Shown: positions 23,001 to 35,098, counted from the first letter of the stretch. The stretch is DNA of 64,000 bases from Zopfochytrium polystomum (GCA_025765615.1 JAIVFJ010000224.1:1-64000); one strand, 5' to 3'. Made by a program: numbers and translations. The notes: generated from the sequence alone by a model not told the origin.

Positions 23001-26000
23001 ACGTATCGACGGTGGTTTGAGCGAATCCTGGGATTTGGGCCCTGACATTGTCAATCACGAACGGTCCGGGGTCTTGTGCGGCTCCAATATTGTTGACGAC
23101 GGTCACCACGTTCGGAGGCACTGTTCCAAATACGCTGGAAGTGTTTGACGTTGTGGGGGCAGCCCATCCCGCTTGAAGGATTGCATTAACACCCATAGTC
23201 GTCGCCGACACAAACGAAGCGTTGGCCGTGGTCGACACTATCGGAGCGCTTCCAACGGAGAGACGACCGCCAACGCTTGCGGACTGCCCTTGAGCAAGAA
23301 GGTTTGTGCCGAGCGACAGCGAAGCTGCCGCACTGATTGTTGGTGGCGAAGTATTCCCATCCAATACAACATCTCCCAGTTTTGCGGCTGCGGAGGATGT
23401 CGCCGTACCATTCATTGATGATTGAACGAGAGGTCCGAGGTTTTTCAAGCCATTTCCAGTCGCCAAGTTCACGACGCTGGCAGGAACGGTTAGCGAGAAA
23501 CCCGCCAAGAGCGGGTCAACGAATGCGGGTGACAGGCCAGGAATGGTGGCGGTGACAGAGTCGATCTGAAGCGGACCTGGGTCCTGACCGGCGGCAAGCT
23601 TGTTTGCGATGGTGGTTAGCTCAGGGGGAACAGTTCCAAAAATACTGGTGCTCTGTGGAGTTGTCTGAGTAGCCCAGCCCGCTTGGCCTTTGACATTGAC
23701 ATCGATTGCAGAGGGCGCTGTGACAGTCAAAGATGCTTGTCCAGAAGCAATGGCAGCACCGCCGAGGGAGATTCGCGCACCCCCGCCAGCCGTCTGGCCG
23801 GGGCTCAGCAAACTGACCCCCGCCACTTTGGCGGGCACAGCTACTGAAGGAGGAGTCAGTGCCCCGTCCAAGCTGACAGCACCCAGGGCGACGGTGAGTC
23901 CCGCAGCCATGGTGGTGAGGTTCCCCCCATTCCCAGCCGCCAGTTTTGCCAGGGGAACAAGTTTGTCGACAACTCCTCCAGAAAGCGAATTGAGCGTCTG
24001 GGCCGACACTGAAAAGTTGACCTTGGCAAGCAGCGGATCCAGGGTTGTCTGTGGGACGCCACCAACCTGTGCCTGCACGCTGTCGATGCCAATCGCCCCG
24101 GGGTCCTCGCCGCGCGCCAGCCTCTGCACCGCATCCACAATCGTCTGCGGGGTCGTCCCAGCACTGGCCGTTCCGTCCGTTGGACCCGCCGCCGCCCATC
24201 CCGCCGCAAGCTGCACGTTGATGGCGTAGTTCGCCGGGGTCCCGGGCGCGGCGTCGAATGCCGGCACCGCGACCTTGAGCAGCGGCGCGCCGGCGAGCGT
24301 CACGCGCAGGCCTGCGCTGCGAACCACAACGTCGAGCTTATTGATGCTGTTTGGAATTGCGGCAGAGGCCTGGGCGTTCAGGGCGGGAGGCGCTAGTGCG
24401 GGGTCAACGGCGGCCGCGCCGAGGGCGGCAGTCACGCCGTTCGCGGCCGCGGAGACAACCACGTTTGCGACGGGGCCAGCAACCTTTGTGATGGCGCCAC
24501 CGGACAACGTGTCGACCGTCGCGGACGGTACGCGCACCGATACGCTCGCCGCTGCCGCAGACACCTGCTCCGCCGTCAGTCCCGTAAGCCCCTCCACGTG
24601 TGCCGTCACAGAGTCCACGCCAAAGGGACCCGGGTCAACCCCGTTTGCCAATCGCTGCAGCAACGCGCCCACATTATCGGGCAAGCCAAGGTTCAGGGCT
24701 GTATTGGGCGGTCCCACCGTGAATCCTGGTGTTAAAACGGTGGTGAAGGAGTATGTTGCGGTCGTATTGGGGACTGCAGAGAACGAAGGGATTGCAAACT
24801 TGACCAGTGTAGTGTCGGAAATATTGAAGCGAGCGCCGATACCCGTTGCGTTTATGTTGAGTTGGTTTTGGCCAGCGACGGCGATGGTCAAGGGAATCTG
24901 GAGAATGGGTAAGAATGAGATAGATGAATTAAGAACGAAGTTGAGGGCTGCTTTTCTTGCTGGCATCACCTTGAACGAGTTGGGGATCGTCGTATTGTCC
25001 ACCGCGAACGCCCCAAAGTCGAACTTCAAACTTTTCGTCGCACCAACAATCAGATTCGCAAACGGCGGTATATTGGACAGTATGCCGCCCGTGAACTTGT
25101 TTGCAATGTCAAACGGGACCTTGACTGCCACAGACGCCAGGGCCGGGTCGAGTATATCCTTTCCAATCCCATCGACGGTTGCGCGAAGCTGATCTATCCC
25201 AAACGTCACGGAGCCGGGAGTGTTTGCGAACGCGTCCAGCAGGTTTGCCACGTCTTGCGGGACGAGGGGAGCGGCGGGGTCTGCCGTTGCGGCCGGCACA
25301 GCCCACGCGAGGGCGGCGACAACTTCAAAAGCAATCGGCTGGACGGAGCCTGCGTCGGCCTGAATTTTCGCGATCTGGATGTTCAAGATGGGGACGTCGG
25401 AGATGTTGAACCGCATAGCGATTCCTGTCACCGCGAACCCGACGGGCAAGGGATTGGTCGGGGTGACCGTCACGGGGATCTTGAGGAGAGATTGGGAGAG
25501 GAGGGAGAAAGAGAGAACGAGGCGAAGCGCGGATGAGTGCTGACACGTTGCACGCGCAAGAAAGACACAACAACCCGCTCACCGTGAAGGTGGGTGGCAC
25601 CGTCGAATTGTCCAGCCGGAAGGCACCAATGCTGAATCCGAACCCCAGGGCGGAACCGCCGAGGCCGCCAGCGCCAGCAATCTTGGCCAGCAGCAGCTTG
25701 AAAGGCACTCTGATGGCAACGGCGGCAAGCATCTCATCGAGAAATGGATGCGCGACTGAGGTCGCCCCCGTCCCCGTGTCTTGCGCTCCGTTCAGCTGCA
25801 GTTTCATGCTGCCGATCCCAATTGGGCCAGGGTCACCGCCGCTCAGAATGGTGGTCACCACGTTGGATACGGCCGGCGGAGCGCTGAGAACGGCGCTGAA
25901 CCCTTTGAGTGTCGGGTCCGTTGGCTGGAAGGCCGGTTTGGTTGTGACGGAGAAGGAGTAGGTTGCGGCGGTTCCGGAAGTGGTCTTGATGGATGGGACG

Positions 26001-27564
26001 GAAATGACAGCCATGGCAACATCCCCGAAAGACAAAGTTGTCGAAAAGTCGCTAGCAGTGATGGTGAATGGGTTAGTCCCAGGCATCGACAGCGTCACCG
26101 GAACGGTGATGGACGGGGTATCGTTGTCAATGGTGATCGCGCCGATTTTGAGAGTCGTTGAGTTGAACAGAGCAGATCCAGTTGTCGAGTTGAGAATCTG
26201 GGGTATAGTGAGGCCTAGCCATAGGGGAGCGGTTAGATTTTCTGAGCCTTCACCATGCCAAAAACGAAAATCGACTTACCAAAGTCGACAATGGTTTGGC
26301 CAAGATCAATTACTCTGTGCAAGTTCAAGCCGGCATACTTCAGAAGTCCTATGGAGAGGCCCTGCCTCGCAGCCACCATGACTTTTGGAACGTCCGTCAC
26401 GACCCCCGTTGAAATGCAGTTGACGACAGCCCGCACGAGTGCTGAACCTTGCGGAAAAACAGCTCCAGAGGTGCTGCCGGGAGGTGCCGCGACTCCCTGC
26501 GGCATTGCGGCGAATGACAACTCGAATGGCCTCTCGATGACGTCCACGTCACCGCCGCCAGAGTATGCAATGTCGCTGGGGATGAGGGTCGCCAGCAGCG
26601 GCAACCAAGGGGCGCCGTCGGCCGCGCTGGTGCTGACGCTCCACGTCACAGGCCCGACGACGGTCACTGGAAGCGGGGATCTCGGCAAGCCGGCGGCGTT
26701 GAGGTCGACTGAGACCGCCATGGAGCCGACCAGGGAGCTGTCGCCGCCTCCAGCGTTCCTAACACTGTCCACGCTGACCAGCCGGACGGTGGGGGTGATT
26801 GTCGTCGTTGTCGCGCCGAGGTTGAGCGAGATGCTGCCGGAAAAGACGCCCTCGATGATAAAGGGAATGACAACGTAGAGGAACACGAGCACCGCCGAGA
26901 GCAGAAGCAGTACGTTGACGACCCACGCAATAATCAGCCATTGGTGTCGCGGGCGGCGGCCGAGGTACTTGCCCGGGAGCTCTGCGGCCGCCGCTGCCAC
27001 TGTCTCTTTCTTGGAAGAGCCGACGATACCGGAGCGGCTCCGTGCCGGGAGCTTGCTCACGGCGGCCGACGCTTCTTTGGTGACTTCGCTGAACTTGAAA
27101 GGGTTCAAGGCGTCTTCGTTGTGTTTATCCTCTCGGCCTTTTGAGCGGGTTGCCGCAGTCTTTGCTTGAATCGAGCCGATGAACGAGCGAGTGGCGGTGA
27201 CTGAATTCAAGAGCGCGGTCGCGCCGGAACGGTTGGTCGTGACAGCCGGTGCAAATGGTGTGGGTAGGAGACGAGCGTCCTCCTGGGAGCGACCATCCTC
27301 TACCTCCACCTCTTGGAGGTCGATATCAACATCGCTCTGTGCGGCACTGCCGGTCGAAGCACTTGGCAATGTGTCGATTGATGTGTAAAGGACTCGGTTA
27401 TTCGGGCCGAGTCCTTGCAGAGCCTGTGGTAGGAGGGCTCGGTAGCTTTGGTGGTGAGATTGGTGCTGGTGTTGCCGAAGTTCGTCAGTGTTGATATCTT
27501 CCATATGAGCCGAGGGCGAAGCCTGAATGTCGATATTCTGGGAAGACGTATCCTGGGTATTCAT
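17061..27564 (-). CDS. Giant single-pass membrane protein with ~17 tandem DUF3712/Tag1-like modules
   Basis: Six coding exons: 27564-26280, 26214-25583, 25479-24970, 24897-22306, 22237-20717 and 20648-17061. All phases agree, giving about 3,375 residues. The N-terminal ~240 residues are hydrophilic and basic near the membrane, followed by a transmembrane helix (WLIIAWVVNVLLLLSAVLVF), then only Ala/Thr/Val/Pro-rich lumenal or extracellular sequence. That part consists of about 17 modules of 130-170 residues. Each module contains SLDG..TPP, a GARVSIADSPL-like strand, AGWAAPTTSNTSSVFGTVPP, QDPGP and (S/T)IPxSVVNQATGG. This topology and beta-rich module resemble fungal DUF3712 proteins such as yeast vacuolar Tag1, but the family call is by resemblance only. 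The intron at 24898-24969 is 72 bases and in frame, so an unspliced reading is also open. A 5' UTR intron (donor near 27730, acceptor near 27592) seems likely. It probably sits in the vacuolar or plasma membrane. Confidence 0.75.
20045..21280 (-). repeat. Intragenic tandem duplication, copy A (includes an intron)
   Basis: This stretch of the giant gene is nearly identical to 21634-22869 at a constant offset of 1,589 bases. It contains the 68-base intron at 20649-20716, which is also duplicated without change. Identity fades to ordinary inter-module similarity at both ends. Confidence 0.9.
21634..22869 (-). repeat. Intragenic tandem duplication, copy B (includes an intron)
   Basis: Partner of the copy 1,589 bases to the left; its intron is 22238-22305. 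Only scattered single-base differences separate the two, so the duplication is recent or is kept homogeneous by gene conversion. Confidence 0.9.
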
Positions 27565-27984
27565 TTTTGATTTTGTTCCACTTGCTGATGGTTCTCTGTG
27601 TATGTGTATGTGTGAGGGTCCAATTAGGAAACAGACACAGTCGTTAGCTGGCGGGCTGACCGTGGTACGCCCCGGCAGAGTGAGGAGAAGTGGAGAAAGG
27701 GGGGGGGGGGGAGAAAGTCGCTTACCAAGGGCGGGCGCTCGCGCGTAGCCTACGGGCTTGCTCCTCGTCCTTGTCCTCCTCCTCCTCGTCGCCTTCGTCG
27801 GTGTCGTCGTCGCTGCCGCCCCGTCCCTCCTGTTCTTTCTTGTCCTTCGCGCGTGGTCGAAACGCTCTTCGCGAACCACCACCAAATCCGCTCTCTTTCT
27901 GCCACAGCAAATCGAAAAAAATTTTGGTAAGGTCGGAGAACCGAAGAATCGAGGAAAATAGGAATTCGCAATTCGGGGCCACCT

Positions 27985-28013
27985 GGCCGAGAAGAGAGAG
28001 ACCGAGAGAGAGC

Positions 28014-28045
<32 letters not shown>

Positions 28046-28049
28046 GAGC

Positions 28050-28101
<52 letters not shown>

Positions 28102-28195
28102 GGAGAGAGAGCGAGAGAGAGAGAGAGAGAGAGAGATCGTGAGAGAGAGACAGAGAGACAGAGAGAGACAGACCGAGACAGGGACAGAGAGAGAG
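27985..28195. repeat. (GA)n microsatellite block
   Basis: About 210 bases of GA with interspersed GC/AC interruptions on the plus strand. Two further GA blocks follow at 28361-28440 and 28709-28765, the last grading into a short GT run. Confidence 0.92.
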
Positions 28196-28359
28196 TGTGT
28201 CAGCTGCGGTCAGCGCCGCAAAGAACTACCGAAAAGGAGCAGCAACCTCCCATCGTCTCCTTCCGCCTTTTATAGGCCGGCCTTCGAGGCCCACCATTGC
28301 CCAATTTGGCTGTTTCCAACAAAGACCGCCACACCGAGACGCCCGCCAGTCCCAATTTG

Positions 28360-28403
<44 letters not shown>

Positions 28404-28707
28404 GACAGAGAGAGACAGACAGAGAGACAGAGTGACAGAGGGAAAGAAGGGAAAGACAAACTCCGAGCTATATTTCTTTTTCAGTGACAGCAGCAGACAG
28501 ACAGTGTCTAATCAGTGGGAATTCGTCGACATGCCCGAGAGGGCGGCCGGCGGCCGGCTGACCGGGCGTATGCGCACTCTTCGTTATGGACCAAGCGGCA
28601 GACAGACTGCAGACCGCAGAGCTTTGGAAAGGATTCATTTGAAAAACGATCTAATGTCGCCCCGAAATGAACTGCGTGAATTGGGCAACGCAATCGGTAG
28701 ATAGATT

Positions 28708-28775
<68 letters not shown>

Positions 28776-29025
28776 TGTGTCGTTTTTTCTAATCCAAAAC
28801 CAGAAAAATGCAAACACGTAGCGTGTGGAGTCCAATTTCGGGTTTTCAATTTTTCCTCCCATTTTCCCCCCGCTCGTGTAAGCGGCTCGATTTACTTCGC
28901 GTTTGAAACCAAAGCAAAAAGGAAAAAAAAAAAAATAGAAGAGTCGTTGCTTCCCATTGTCCGGGTGGATTCGGCACGAGGGCGGAGACATCAACCTCGT
29001 CATCATCGTCAATGCGTGAGGGCGC

Positions 29026-29028
<3 letters not shown>

Positions 29029-29079
<51 letters not shown>

Positions 29080-29108
29080 GCGCACACGCACACACGCACA
29101 CAGACACA
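29029..29108. repeat. (CA)n microsatellite
   Basis: About 40 CA dinucleotides, with CG interruptions towards the right end. Confidence 0.92.
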
Positions 29109-30788
29109 CGCACGGTTTGGCTTCAATTCGCCAATTTCGAGTTTCCCCCACATATCATCAGTCCACAACCCGCATCCGGCCGCCCACGCAGTCCGCACTC
29201 TGCGCGTCTCGCCGCCCACAGACTGCGTCGCGCATTGGAGGCAATTTACACGAAAGAAAACAGCGGCGACGTGAGCTCGCTGCGGCCGCCAAAAAGAGTC
29301 GGTGCCGCGCTTGCACCGAGCGGTTCTGGCCACCCAGCTGCTGAAAATGATTTCTATTTTGCTTGCTCTTGCTCGGATTCAAAGGGAAGAATGATGCCAC
29401 ACCAAAATGCCCGAAGTGATCAGCTTGCCTTCAAGTGGATGTTATAATATTCCGATTGGAAATAATTTCCACTCTGCAAAATAGATGGTAACTTGCAATC
29501 CCTTCTTTAAAAAAAGGGTAGAGAGAGAGGGAGTGGAGGATTGGTTCTCTCGAACGGTTACGGGTGGTTTGGGCGTTGCCTTGTTATACACTTTCTGTCA
29601 CACGGCACTCCTTCCATTTGACCCCAGGTGCTGTCGTCGGAGGAGGGCGCGCGGGCTGCGGCGTGCGGGCCAGCACAGCGGAGGACCGAGGCGGCGGGTC
29701 CGGCCGGCAATTTGGTTGGAGCCGCTGCGGCACGAAGGCGCTACAAGGTGCGCAGCAGACCTCGTCCGAAGCCGCTGCGGCGGCGGCCAGCGCAGACCGT
29801 CGACGCCGGCTCGTTCGACTTGCTCCGCAGAATCATCTTCGGCGCACATAGCGGTGCAGTGCGAACTCAACGAACCTGGCGCACAGCAGCCAGAGGTCCT
29901 CTTTCGGCGGCAGGCCCTTCCGGAGCATGATGCGGCTGACCCTGCCGACTGGGAGGTGTGAGATGCAGTGCCAGGGGAAGCCTGTGTGGCCACGTGGCGT
30001 GGGACAGGTGCAGGTGAAACCCGGCGCTGCATGCCCAGCAGGCGGAGGCAGGAACTGGTTCGGCGACGGCGACGGCGTCGACGACAGCTTCTAATCTGCC
30101 GAGGTGTCAGACCCGAGCGACCGAACAGGGACGCCCGCGAACTCTCCCAAGCCCTGCAATAGTTTGGTGACCTCGACCTGCGAGGGGATAAATGTGGAGA
30201 CGGCACGCGCCATGATCACCAAAGTCGGGTTCGCCACGGTTGGTTTCATCGAGGCGGCAGAGGGGAGCGAGGCGATGCACAGAGCCTTGCGGTCGCGTGG
30301 AGAGCTCGAAAGTTTGAGGATTGACGACGTTGAGCCGCCTGATTCAATTCGAGCGCCAACAACCATTCCGCCCCGGCGCGGAGGATGCCGCTGCGGCCGG
30401 CCCTGGCTCCCACAGACGCAGCGGCCGCTAACACCTCCGCCATCGCTGCGGACACGGGCGTGACTCGGCGGCCAGAACAAGCCCAGCCGCATCGCCGGCT
30501 TTTAAAGGGGGGACGCGCACCGTCAGCGTCTGCAACAACTTCTCTCTCCGCGGTCTGCCCGCCAAAGTCAGATTTGGGTCCTGGGAGTGGACGTGCAGTT
30601 TTCCCGGCACGCCGAAAAAAGTATGCGTTGTGCTCCTGCCGACGAATTTTTGGGCATTTCAGTCAAAATAAACATGACGTCTTTTTGACCAGATTTTGCC
30701 TTACCGCCCAAACCTCGGTAGTAAATAGGAATATACTGTCACTGGACAGACTCAACCCACTACTCACCAGGACCTCTGCCATGTTTTT

Positions 30789-30819
<31 letters not shown>

Positions 30820-31096
30820 GGCTGCAATCAGGACTGTTCCACTTATTTCCCCCTCATTTTCCAATGACAAGGACCCAACAAGGACAAAGGCACACATCGA
30901 AAAAAATTTGATAAATGAAAAAATCAAAAAAGACAAAGGAATCGAAAGAAAGAGGAGTTCCCACTTTTGTTGTCGGAGAAGCAAGTTGCGCACAATAGGA
31001 CACATACCTGATTTGCCAACCCCATCCCAGGCCAAAGTCTGCACCTACAAAGAAGAAGAAAGGAAAATTAAGAATAAAGAATAAGAATGAGATTTT

Positions 31097-31276
31097 ACCC
31101 TGTGCCAGTCATGCTTGCCTAGCAAGTATCACAGCGTGTATATCATCATTATGTATAAATAATTCATAACAGAGTTTTTTTCTCTTTCTCTCCTAGTTGG
31201 GGAGAAGGACCACCACAAACACACATCTCCACTTCATTCACTCCTTGCACTCACTCACTCAGAGTAGACTGTTTAC
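31097..31276 (+). repeat. Dispersed ~180-bp repeat, copy 2
   Basis: Second copy of the segment at 10139-10317, same orientation, with an ATATCATCATT core and the AGTTGGGGAGAAGGACCACC block. Sequence after it (31345-31390, reading VPLAANQSFPP) resembles part of the minus strand near 61285-61325, which suggests a common mobile element behind these pieces. Confidence 0.8.
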
Positions 31277-31651
31277 ATGTTGTTTATTTCTTTTGTTGTT
31301 TCTTTTGATGGGTTGTCGTGGCTTGTCACTCCCCTTACCGAGGTCTGTCTTGTGCCTCTTGCTGCTAACCAGTCATTTCCGCCTAACAGCACGCTCACCT
31401 TTGTGAGCCAGATGGATTTGAAGGGACTCTGTGTTGGTTCCAAAGGACAGAAATCAATCTACTAAAGAAAACAAGGCTTTGCGGGTAAACTGTTTTCCTA
31501 ATTGCAATTAGTGAGGGGGGGCTAATTTTTGTCTTTGGTGTCCAATCAAAACTCGGCGGAAAAAATCCAAAAAGGAAGGGAGTCAATGCTCTGTCTCTCA
31601 TTTTTTTTCTGTCTATCTCTCTCTGTCTCTCTTTCTTCTCTCTCTCCCCTT

Positions 31652-31710
<59 letters not shown>

Positions 31711-31929
31711 CGACTGACAGTCAGAGGGCTGTCTGTCTCTTTGTCTGACTGTCTGTCTGTCTGTCTGTGTCCATCTCTCTCTCACTCTCTCTCTCTCTTT
31801 CTCCCTCCTGTCTCTTTCTCTCTCTCTCTCCAGGTTGTCTGTCTCACTCTCAGTCTTTGACTCTGTTTGTTGGCTGTTGATGGAAAGGAATAATATTGTC
31901 TGTAATCTCTAACTCTCTTTCTGTCTCTT

Positions 31930-32011
31930 TCAAGCAGGGGGGTTGAGGGGGGGCGGCAGCCCCCCCCCACCAGGGGGCTCAGGGGGCAGGAGCCCCCTGA
32001 CTCAAAAAAAA
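31930..32011 (+). repeat. GC-rich double-hairpin cassette, copy 1
   Basis: A G run and GCGGCAG are followed by a C run (stem 1), then GGGGGCTC and GAGCCCCC enclose a nine-base loop (stem 2), ending CTGACTCAAAAA. It sits directly after a CT tract and TTTCAAGC. Confidence 0.8.
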
Positions 32012-32631
32012 CAACCCAGCCTCTCTATCTCTCTCACACTCAATCTCTGTCCACTATGTAAACCTGTTTTCTAATTGCAATAGTGGAGTAGGGGGGACTG
32101 TGTGGGTTTAATATTTTTTCTTTAGTGCCTAATCGAAACGCGTGGCAAACTTCAAAAGGAAGTCAACAGGCTGTCTGTTTACCTAAGTGGAATATGAGAT
32201 CCTCTACATCTCTGAAGGCTCATCCCATAGTCTAGTGGATATGTGGGGAAAGGACAAGTCATCAAAGATGGGGAACTCCTGGTTCTAAGGGCCAGTACCC
32301 TGGTGTTGGTGTTAATACTACTCTCTATGTATGCTCTGAAAGCACAGATATACCAATCAATAACTGTCATGAGTCATAGCTGACTCATGAGTGCCATAAC
32401 AGCCATGGACAAACATACAGAGACAAGTCTCCACATGAATGAATCATGGGTGCCATAGGCATGAGATGACAGGGTTAAGCCCTGGAGCACCCATACAGGA
32501 CGGGATGGTATCCGACATACCAACTTGATGTGGAAGATGAGACAGGCTTGACTTGAAGAGGGAAGAACCTGATGGTGAAGTTGTGCTCAAAAGAGGGGTT
32601 GCAATGGCAGATTACTGTAAGTAACAAAGAA

Positions 32632-32925
32632 AGCTTGGCCCACTCTGCACTGGCCTCTCTAAGTTCTCATCTCAGTGGACCCAACCCAACTTGGTCTTCA
32701 CAAACTCTTGCTTTGGGAAGGGGGCACTCACACAGCTTGGCCTACTCTGCACTTGCCTGGGGGAATGCTACCTCTACTTGCTTGGTCTGGGGGCTCTGGC
32801 CAAAGAGGACTTCCAATCCACCCTGCTTGGCCTACTCTGCACTTGCCAGGGGGATCTCCTACACCAAAAGAGGACTCTGTCTTCCCTGCTTGGCCCACTC
32901 TGCACTTTGCCAGGGAAGGTCTCCT
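32632..32925 (+). repeat. Minisatellite with GCTTGGCCYACTCTGCACTT core
   Basis: Four imperfect copies of a ~25-base core (near 32632, 32736, 32824 and 32898) are spaced by 104, 88 and 74 bases of diverged sequence that includes CCAGGG and CCAAAAGAGGACT. No coding function is evident. Confidence 0.7.
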
Positions 32926-33771
32926 ATCCACCACACACATGGTCTTTTGGGGAGGCACTCACCTTACAACACCCTGAAAGGAGATATGAGGGACGCAACT
33001 AGTCAAACAGGGGCTGCCCAAGGGGAAGTCTTATTGATTGTTTGAGTTGAGAGTTATTATTGAAGAGAAGAAGGGGGGAAAGGGGCAGTATTTATGGGGA
33101 TCAGAGAGAGAAAGAAAGAAGGAGGAAGAAAAAGAAGAAAAAAGACAAAGATAGTAAAAAGGAGAAAATGAAGGAAAAGAACAATTTGTAAGAATGAATC
33201 ATCGTTCAGCCACACCCCCCCTCCACCCAGTGTCTCTCCTGCCTCATATTTGAGATGGGCTGAAATTGAGGGCTGGGAGGCCACATCAGTGCAGGGACAG
33301 AGGCTTGAAAGGTGGGAAAAAGGGAAAATAAGAGAAAATGAGTAAAAATAAGAAAAAATAAAGGGTGTGCGCCTTGTGCTTAGGCCCATTCAGCACAAGG
33401 AACACCAGATGCTCTTTTTGATATGGGGCATCAGCACTGAGTTACTTTTGAAAGTAAGAATAAGTATTCAAACATAGGAATAGAGTGGTTGTTTGTGATT
33501 GGTGGGGGGGGCCCCTTTACGTAAAGGTAAAACCTATGAACTAGTCAAGGTAGAGCATTTAAAGAGACCTCAATAGCTCAATGGCCCATGAGATTAGGAA
33601 TCTCATAGGAAGTCAACGGGTTGTCTGTCTACCTCCCTCCCTGTCTCTTTGACTGGCAGTCAAAGGGCAGTCAACAGGTTGTCTGTCTTGCTCTCTGTCT
33701 CTGACTCTGTACGTTGGCTGTTGATGGAAAAGGAATAAAATTGTCTGCAATCTCTCACTCTATCTCTGTCG

Positions 33772-33845
33772 CTTTCAAGCTGGGGGGGTTGAAGGGGGAA
33801 AGCATCCGCCACTGGGGGGCTGAGGGGGCGGGAGCCCCCATACAG
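33772..33845 (+). repeat. GC-rich hairpin cassette, copy 2 (degenerate)
   Basis: Same layout as the copy at 31930: TTTCAAGC, G run with TTGAAG, then GGGGGGCTGAG and GGAGCCCCC. The first stem is eroded and the CTGACTCAAAAA tail is lost. Confidence 0.7.
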
Positions 33846-34175
33846 AGAAGCGTGATGTGGCTGAACCCCGCCCTCCACCAAACTAAAATTCTATTTCTGC
33901 TTATGATTTTGCAAAGTCAACTGGGCTGTTGTTTCTATCATTCAATGATTTGTCACTCTCTGAAACGGGCAGTGAAATTCAAAAAGGAGGAAGTCAACAA
34001 GCTGTCTGTCTATCTGAGTGGAATTCAACTGGTTGTCTGTCTACCTCCCTCCCTGTCTCTGAGTCTGGGAGTGGCAGTCAACAGGCAGTCAACGGGTTGT
34101 CTGTCATCCTCTATGTCTCTGATTCTGGCTATTGGGCTGTTGGTGGACAGTTATCAAATCGGCTGCGACCTCTCT

Positions 34176-34252
34176 CTTTTGAGTGGGGGGGTTGAGGGGC
34201 GTCAGTCCCCCCACAAGGGCTCAGGGGGTTTCTGCCCCCTGACTCAAAAACA
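34176..34252 (+). repeat. GC-rich hairpin cassette, copy 3
   Basis: TTTTGAGTGGGGGGG, TTGAGGGG, CAGTCCCCCC, then AGGGCTCAGGGGG and CCCCCTGACTCAAAAA. The second stem has changed, but the tail is identical to copy 1. Confidence 0.75.
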
Positions 34253-34977
34253 ATTTTCCTTTATCCCTCTACATGGCGTGCCACTGCATTCATTGTGGAC
34301 TGCCACACTCTTCAGTATCTTCTTTTTCTACTTTTTTTTTTTGGGAAGGATTGCTTATAAGTCAACAGGCATCCCCTAGTCTATATAATAAAAAAACAAG
34401 GATTTGCGGCTAAACTGATTTTCTAATTGCAATTAGTGGAGCAGGGGCGGGGGGGGGGGGGTTAATTTTTTGTCTTTGGTGCCCAATCAAAACTTGGCGG
34501 AAAAATCGGAAAAGGAAGGAGCTCAATGCGTTGTCTGTCTATCAGATTGACTGTCTATCAGATTGTCTGTTTACCTCCCTGTCTGTAGGACTGGCAGTCA
34601 GTGGGCTGTCTGACTCTCTGTCTGTCTCTCTATCTCTTCGCTCTGTCTCTCTCTCTGTCTCTCTGCCTCCGTCTCACTCTGGCTCTCTGTCTCTCTTTCT
34701 CTGCCTGTCTCTCTCTCCCTCTCCTTCTCTCTCTCTCTCCGTGTCTTGCTCTGCCTCTTTCTCCCTCTCTCTCTCCCTGCCTCTCTCCCTCTCTCCCTCT
34801 CTCACTCACTCTCTCTCTCTCCCTGTTTCTCTCTCTTCCTGTCTGTAGGACTGGCAGTCAATGGGCTGTCTGTCTCTCTGTCAGTCTCTCTATCACTTCG
34901 CTCTCTCTCTCTGTCTCTCTTTCTCTGTTTCTCTCCCTGTCTCTCTGTCTCTGTCTCTCACTCTGTCTCTATCTCTA

Positions 34978-35019
<42 letters not shown>

Positions 35020-35020
35020 C

Positions 35021-35098
35021 TTTCAAGCGGCGGGTTGGGGGGGTGGCAGCCCCCCCCACTGGGGGGCTCAGGGGGCAGGAGCCCCCTGACTCAAAAAC
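35021..35098 (+). repeat. GC-rich double-hairpin cassette, copy 4
   Basis: Closest to copy 1: TTTCAAGC, G run, GGCAG, C run, then GGGGGCTCAGGGGGCAGGAG and CCCCCTGACTCAAAAA. It follows a (CT)n tract directly. Confidence 0.8.

Larger units (their letters stand above)
27565..31096. other. Long gene-poor interval rich in microsatellites
   Basis: Upstream of the giant gene there are large (GA)n blocks (about 27985-28195, 28361-28440, 28709-28765) and a (CA)n block (29029-29108). The 29540-30500 part is GC-rich with open frames on both strands. One minus-strand frame there looks protein-like (for example RVSRIMLRKGLPPKEDLWLL near 29900 and FIPSQVEVTKLLQGLGEFAG near 30150), but an in-frame TAG separates the two parts and I could not build a convincing gene. 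A poly-T run lies at about 30791-30819. The last 300 bases are A-rich. Confidence 0.45.

Noticed and set aside
26233..27885. Starting the giant protein at the upstream end of the frame (27885)
   Set aside because: The extension is Arg/Pro-rich from a GAC/GAG repeat and crosses a good donor and acceptor pair, so it is probably 5' UTR with an intron.
27690..28704. Open frames over the GA blocks (Arg/Glu repeats)
   Set aside because: Pure microsatellite translation, open in several frames at once.
32400..33060. Possible tRNA or small structured RNA genes in the AT-moderate stretch
   Set aside because: I found no cloverleaf with the invariant T-loop and acceptor pairing; the regularity is the minisatellite.
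31936..35098. CRISPR-like array formed by the GC cassettes
   Set aside because: Spacing is irregular (hundreds to thousands of bases), copies diverge, and the genome is eukaryotic.
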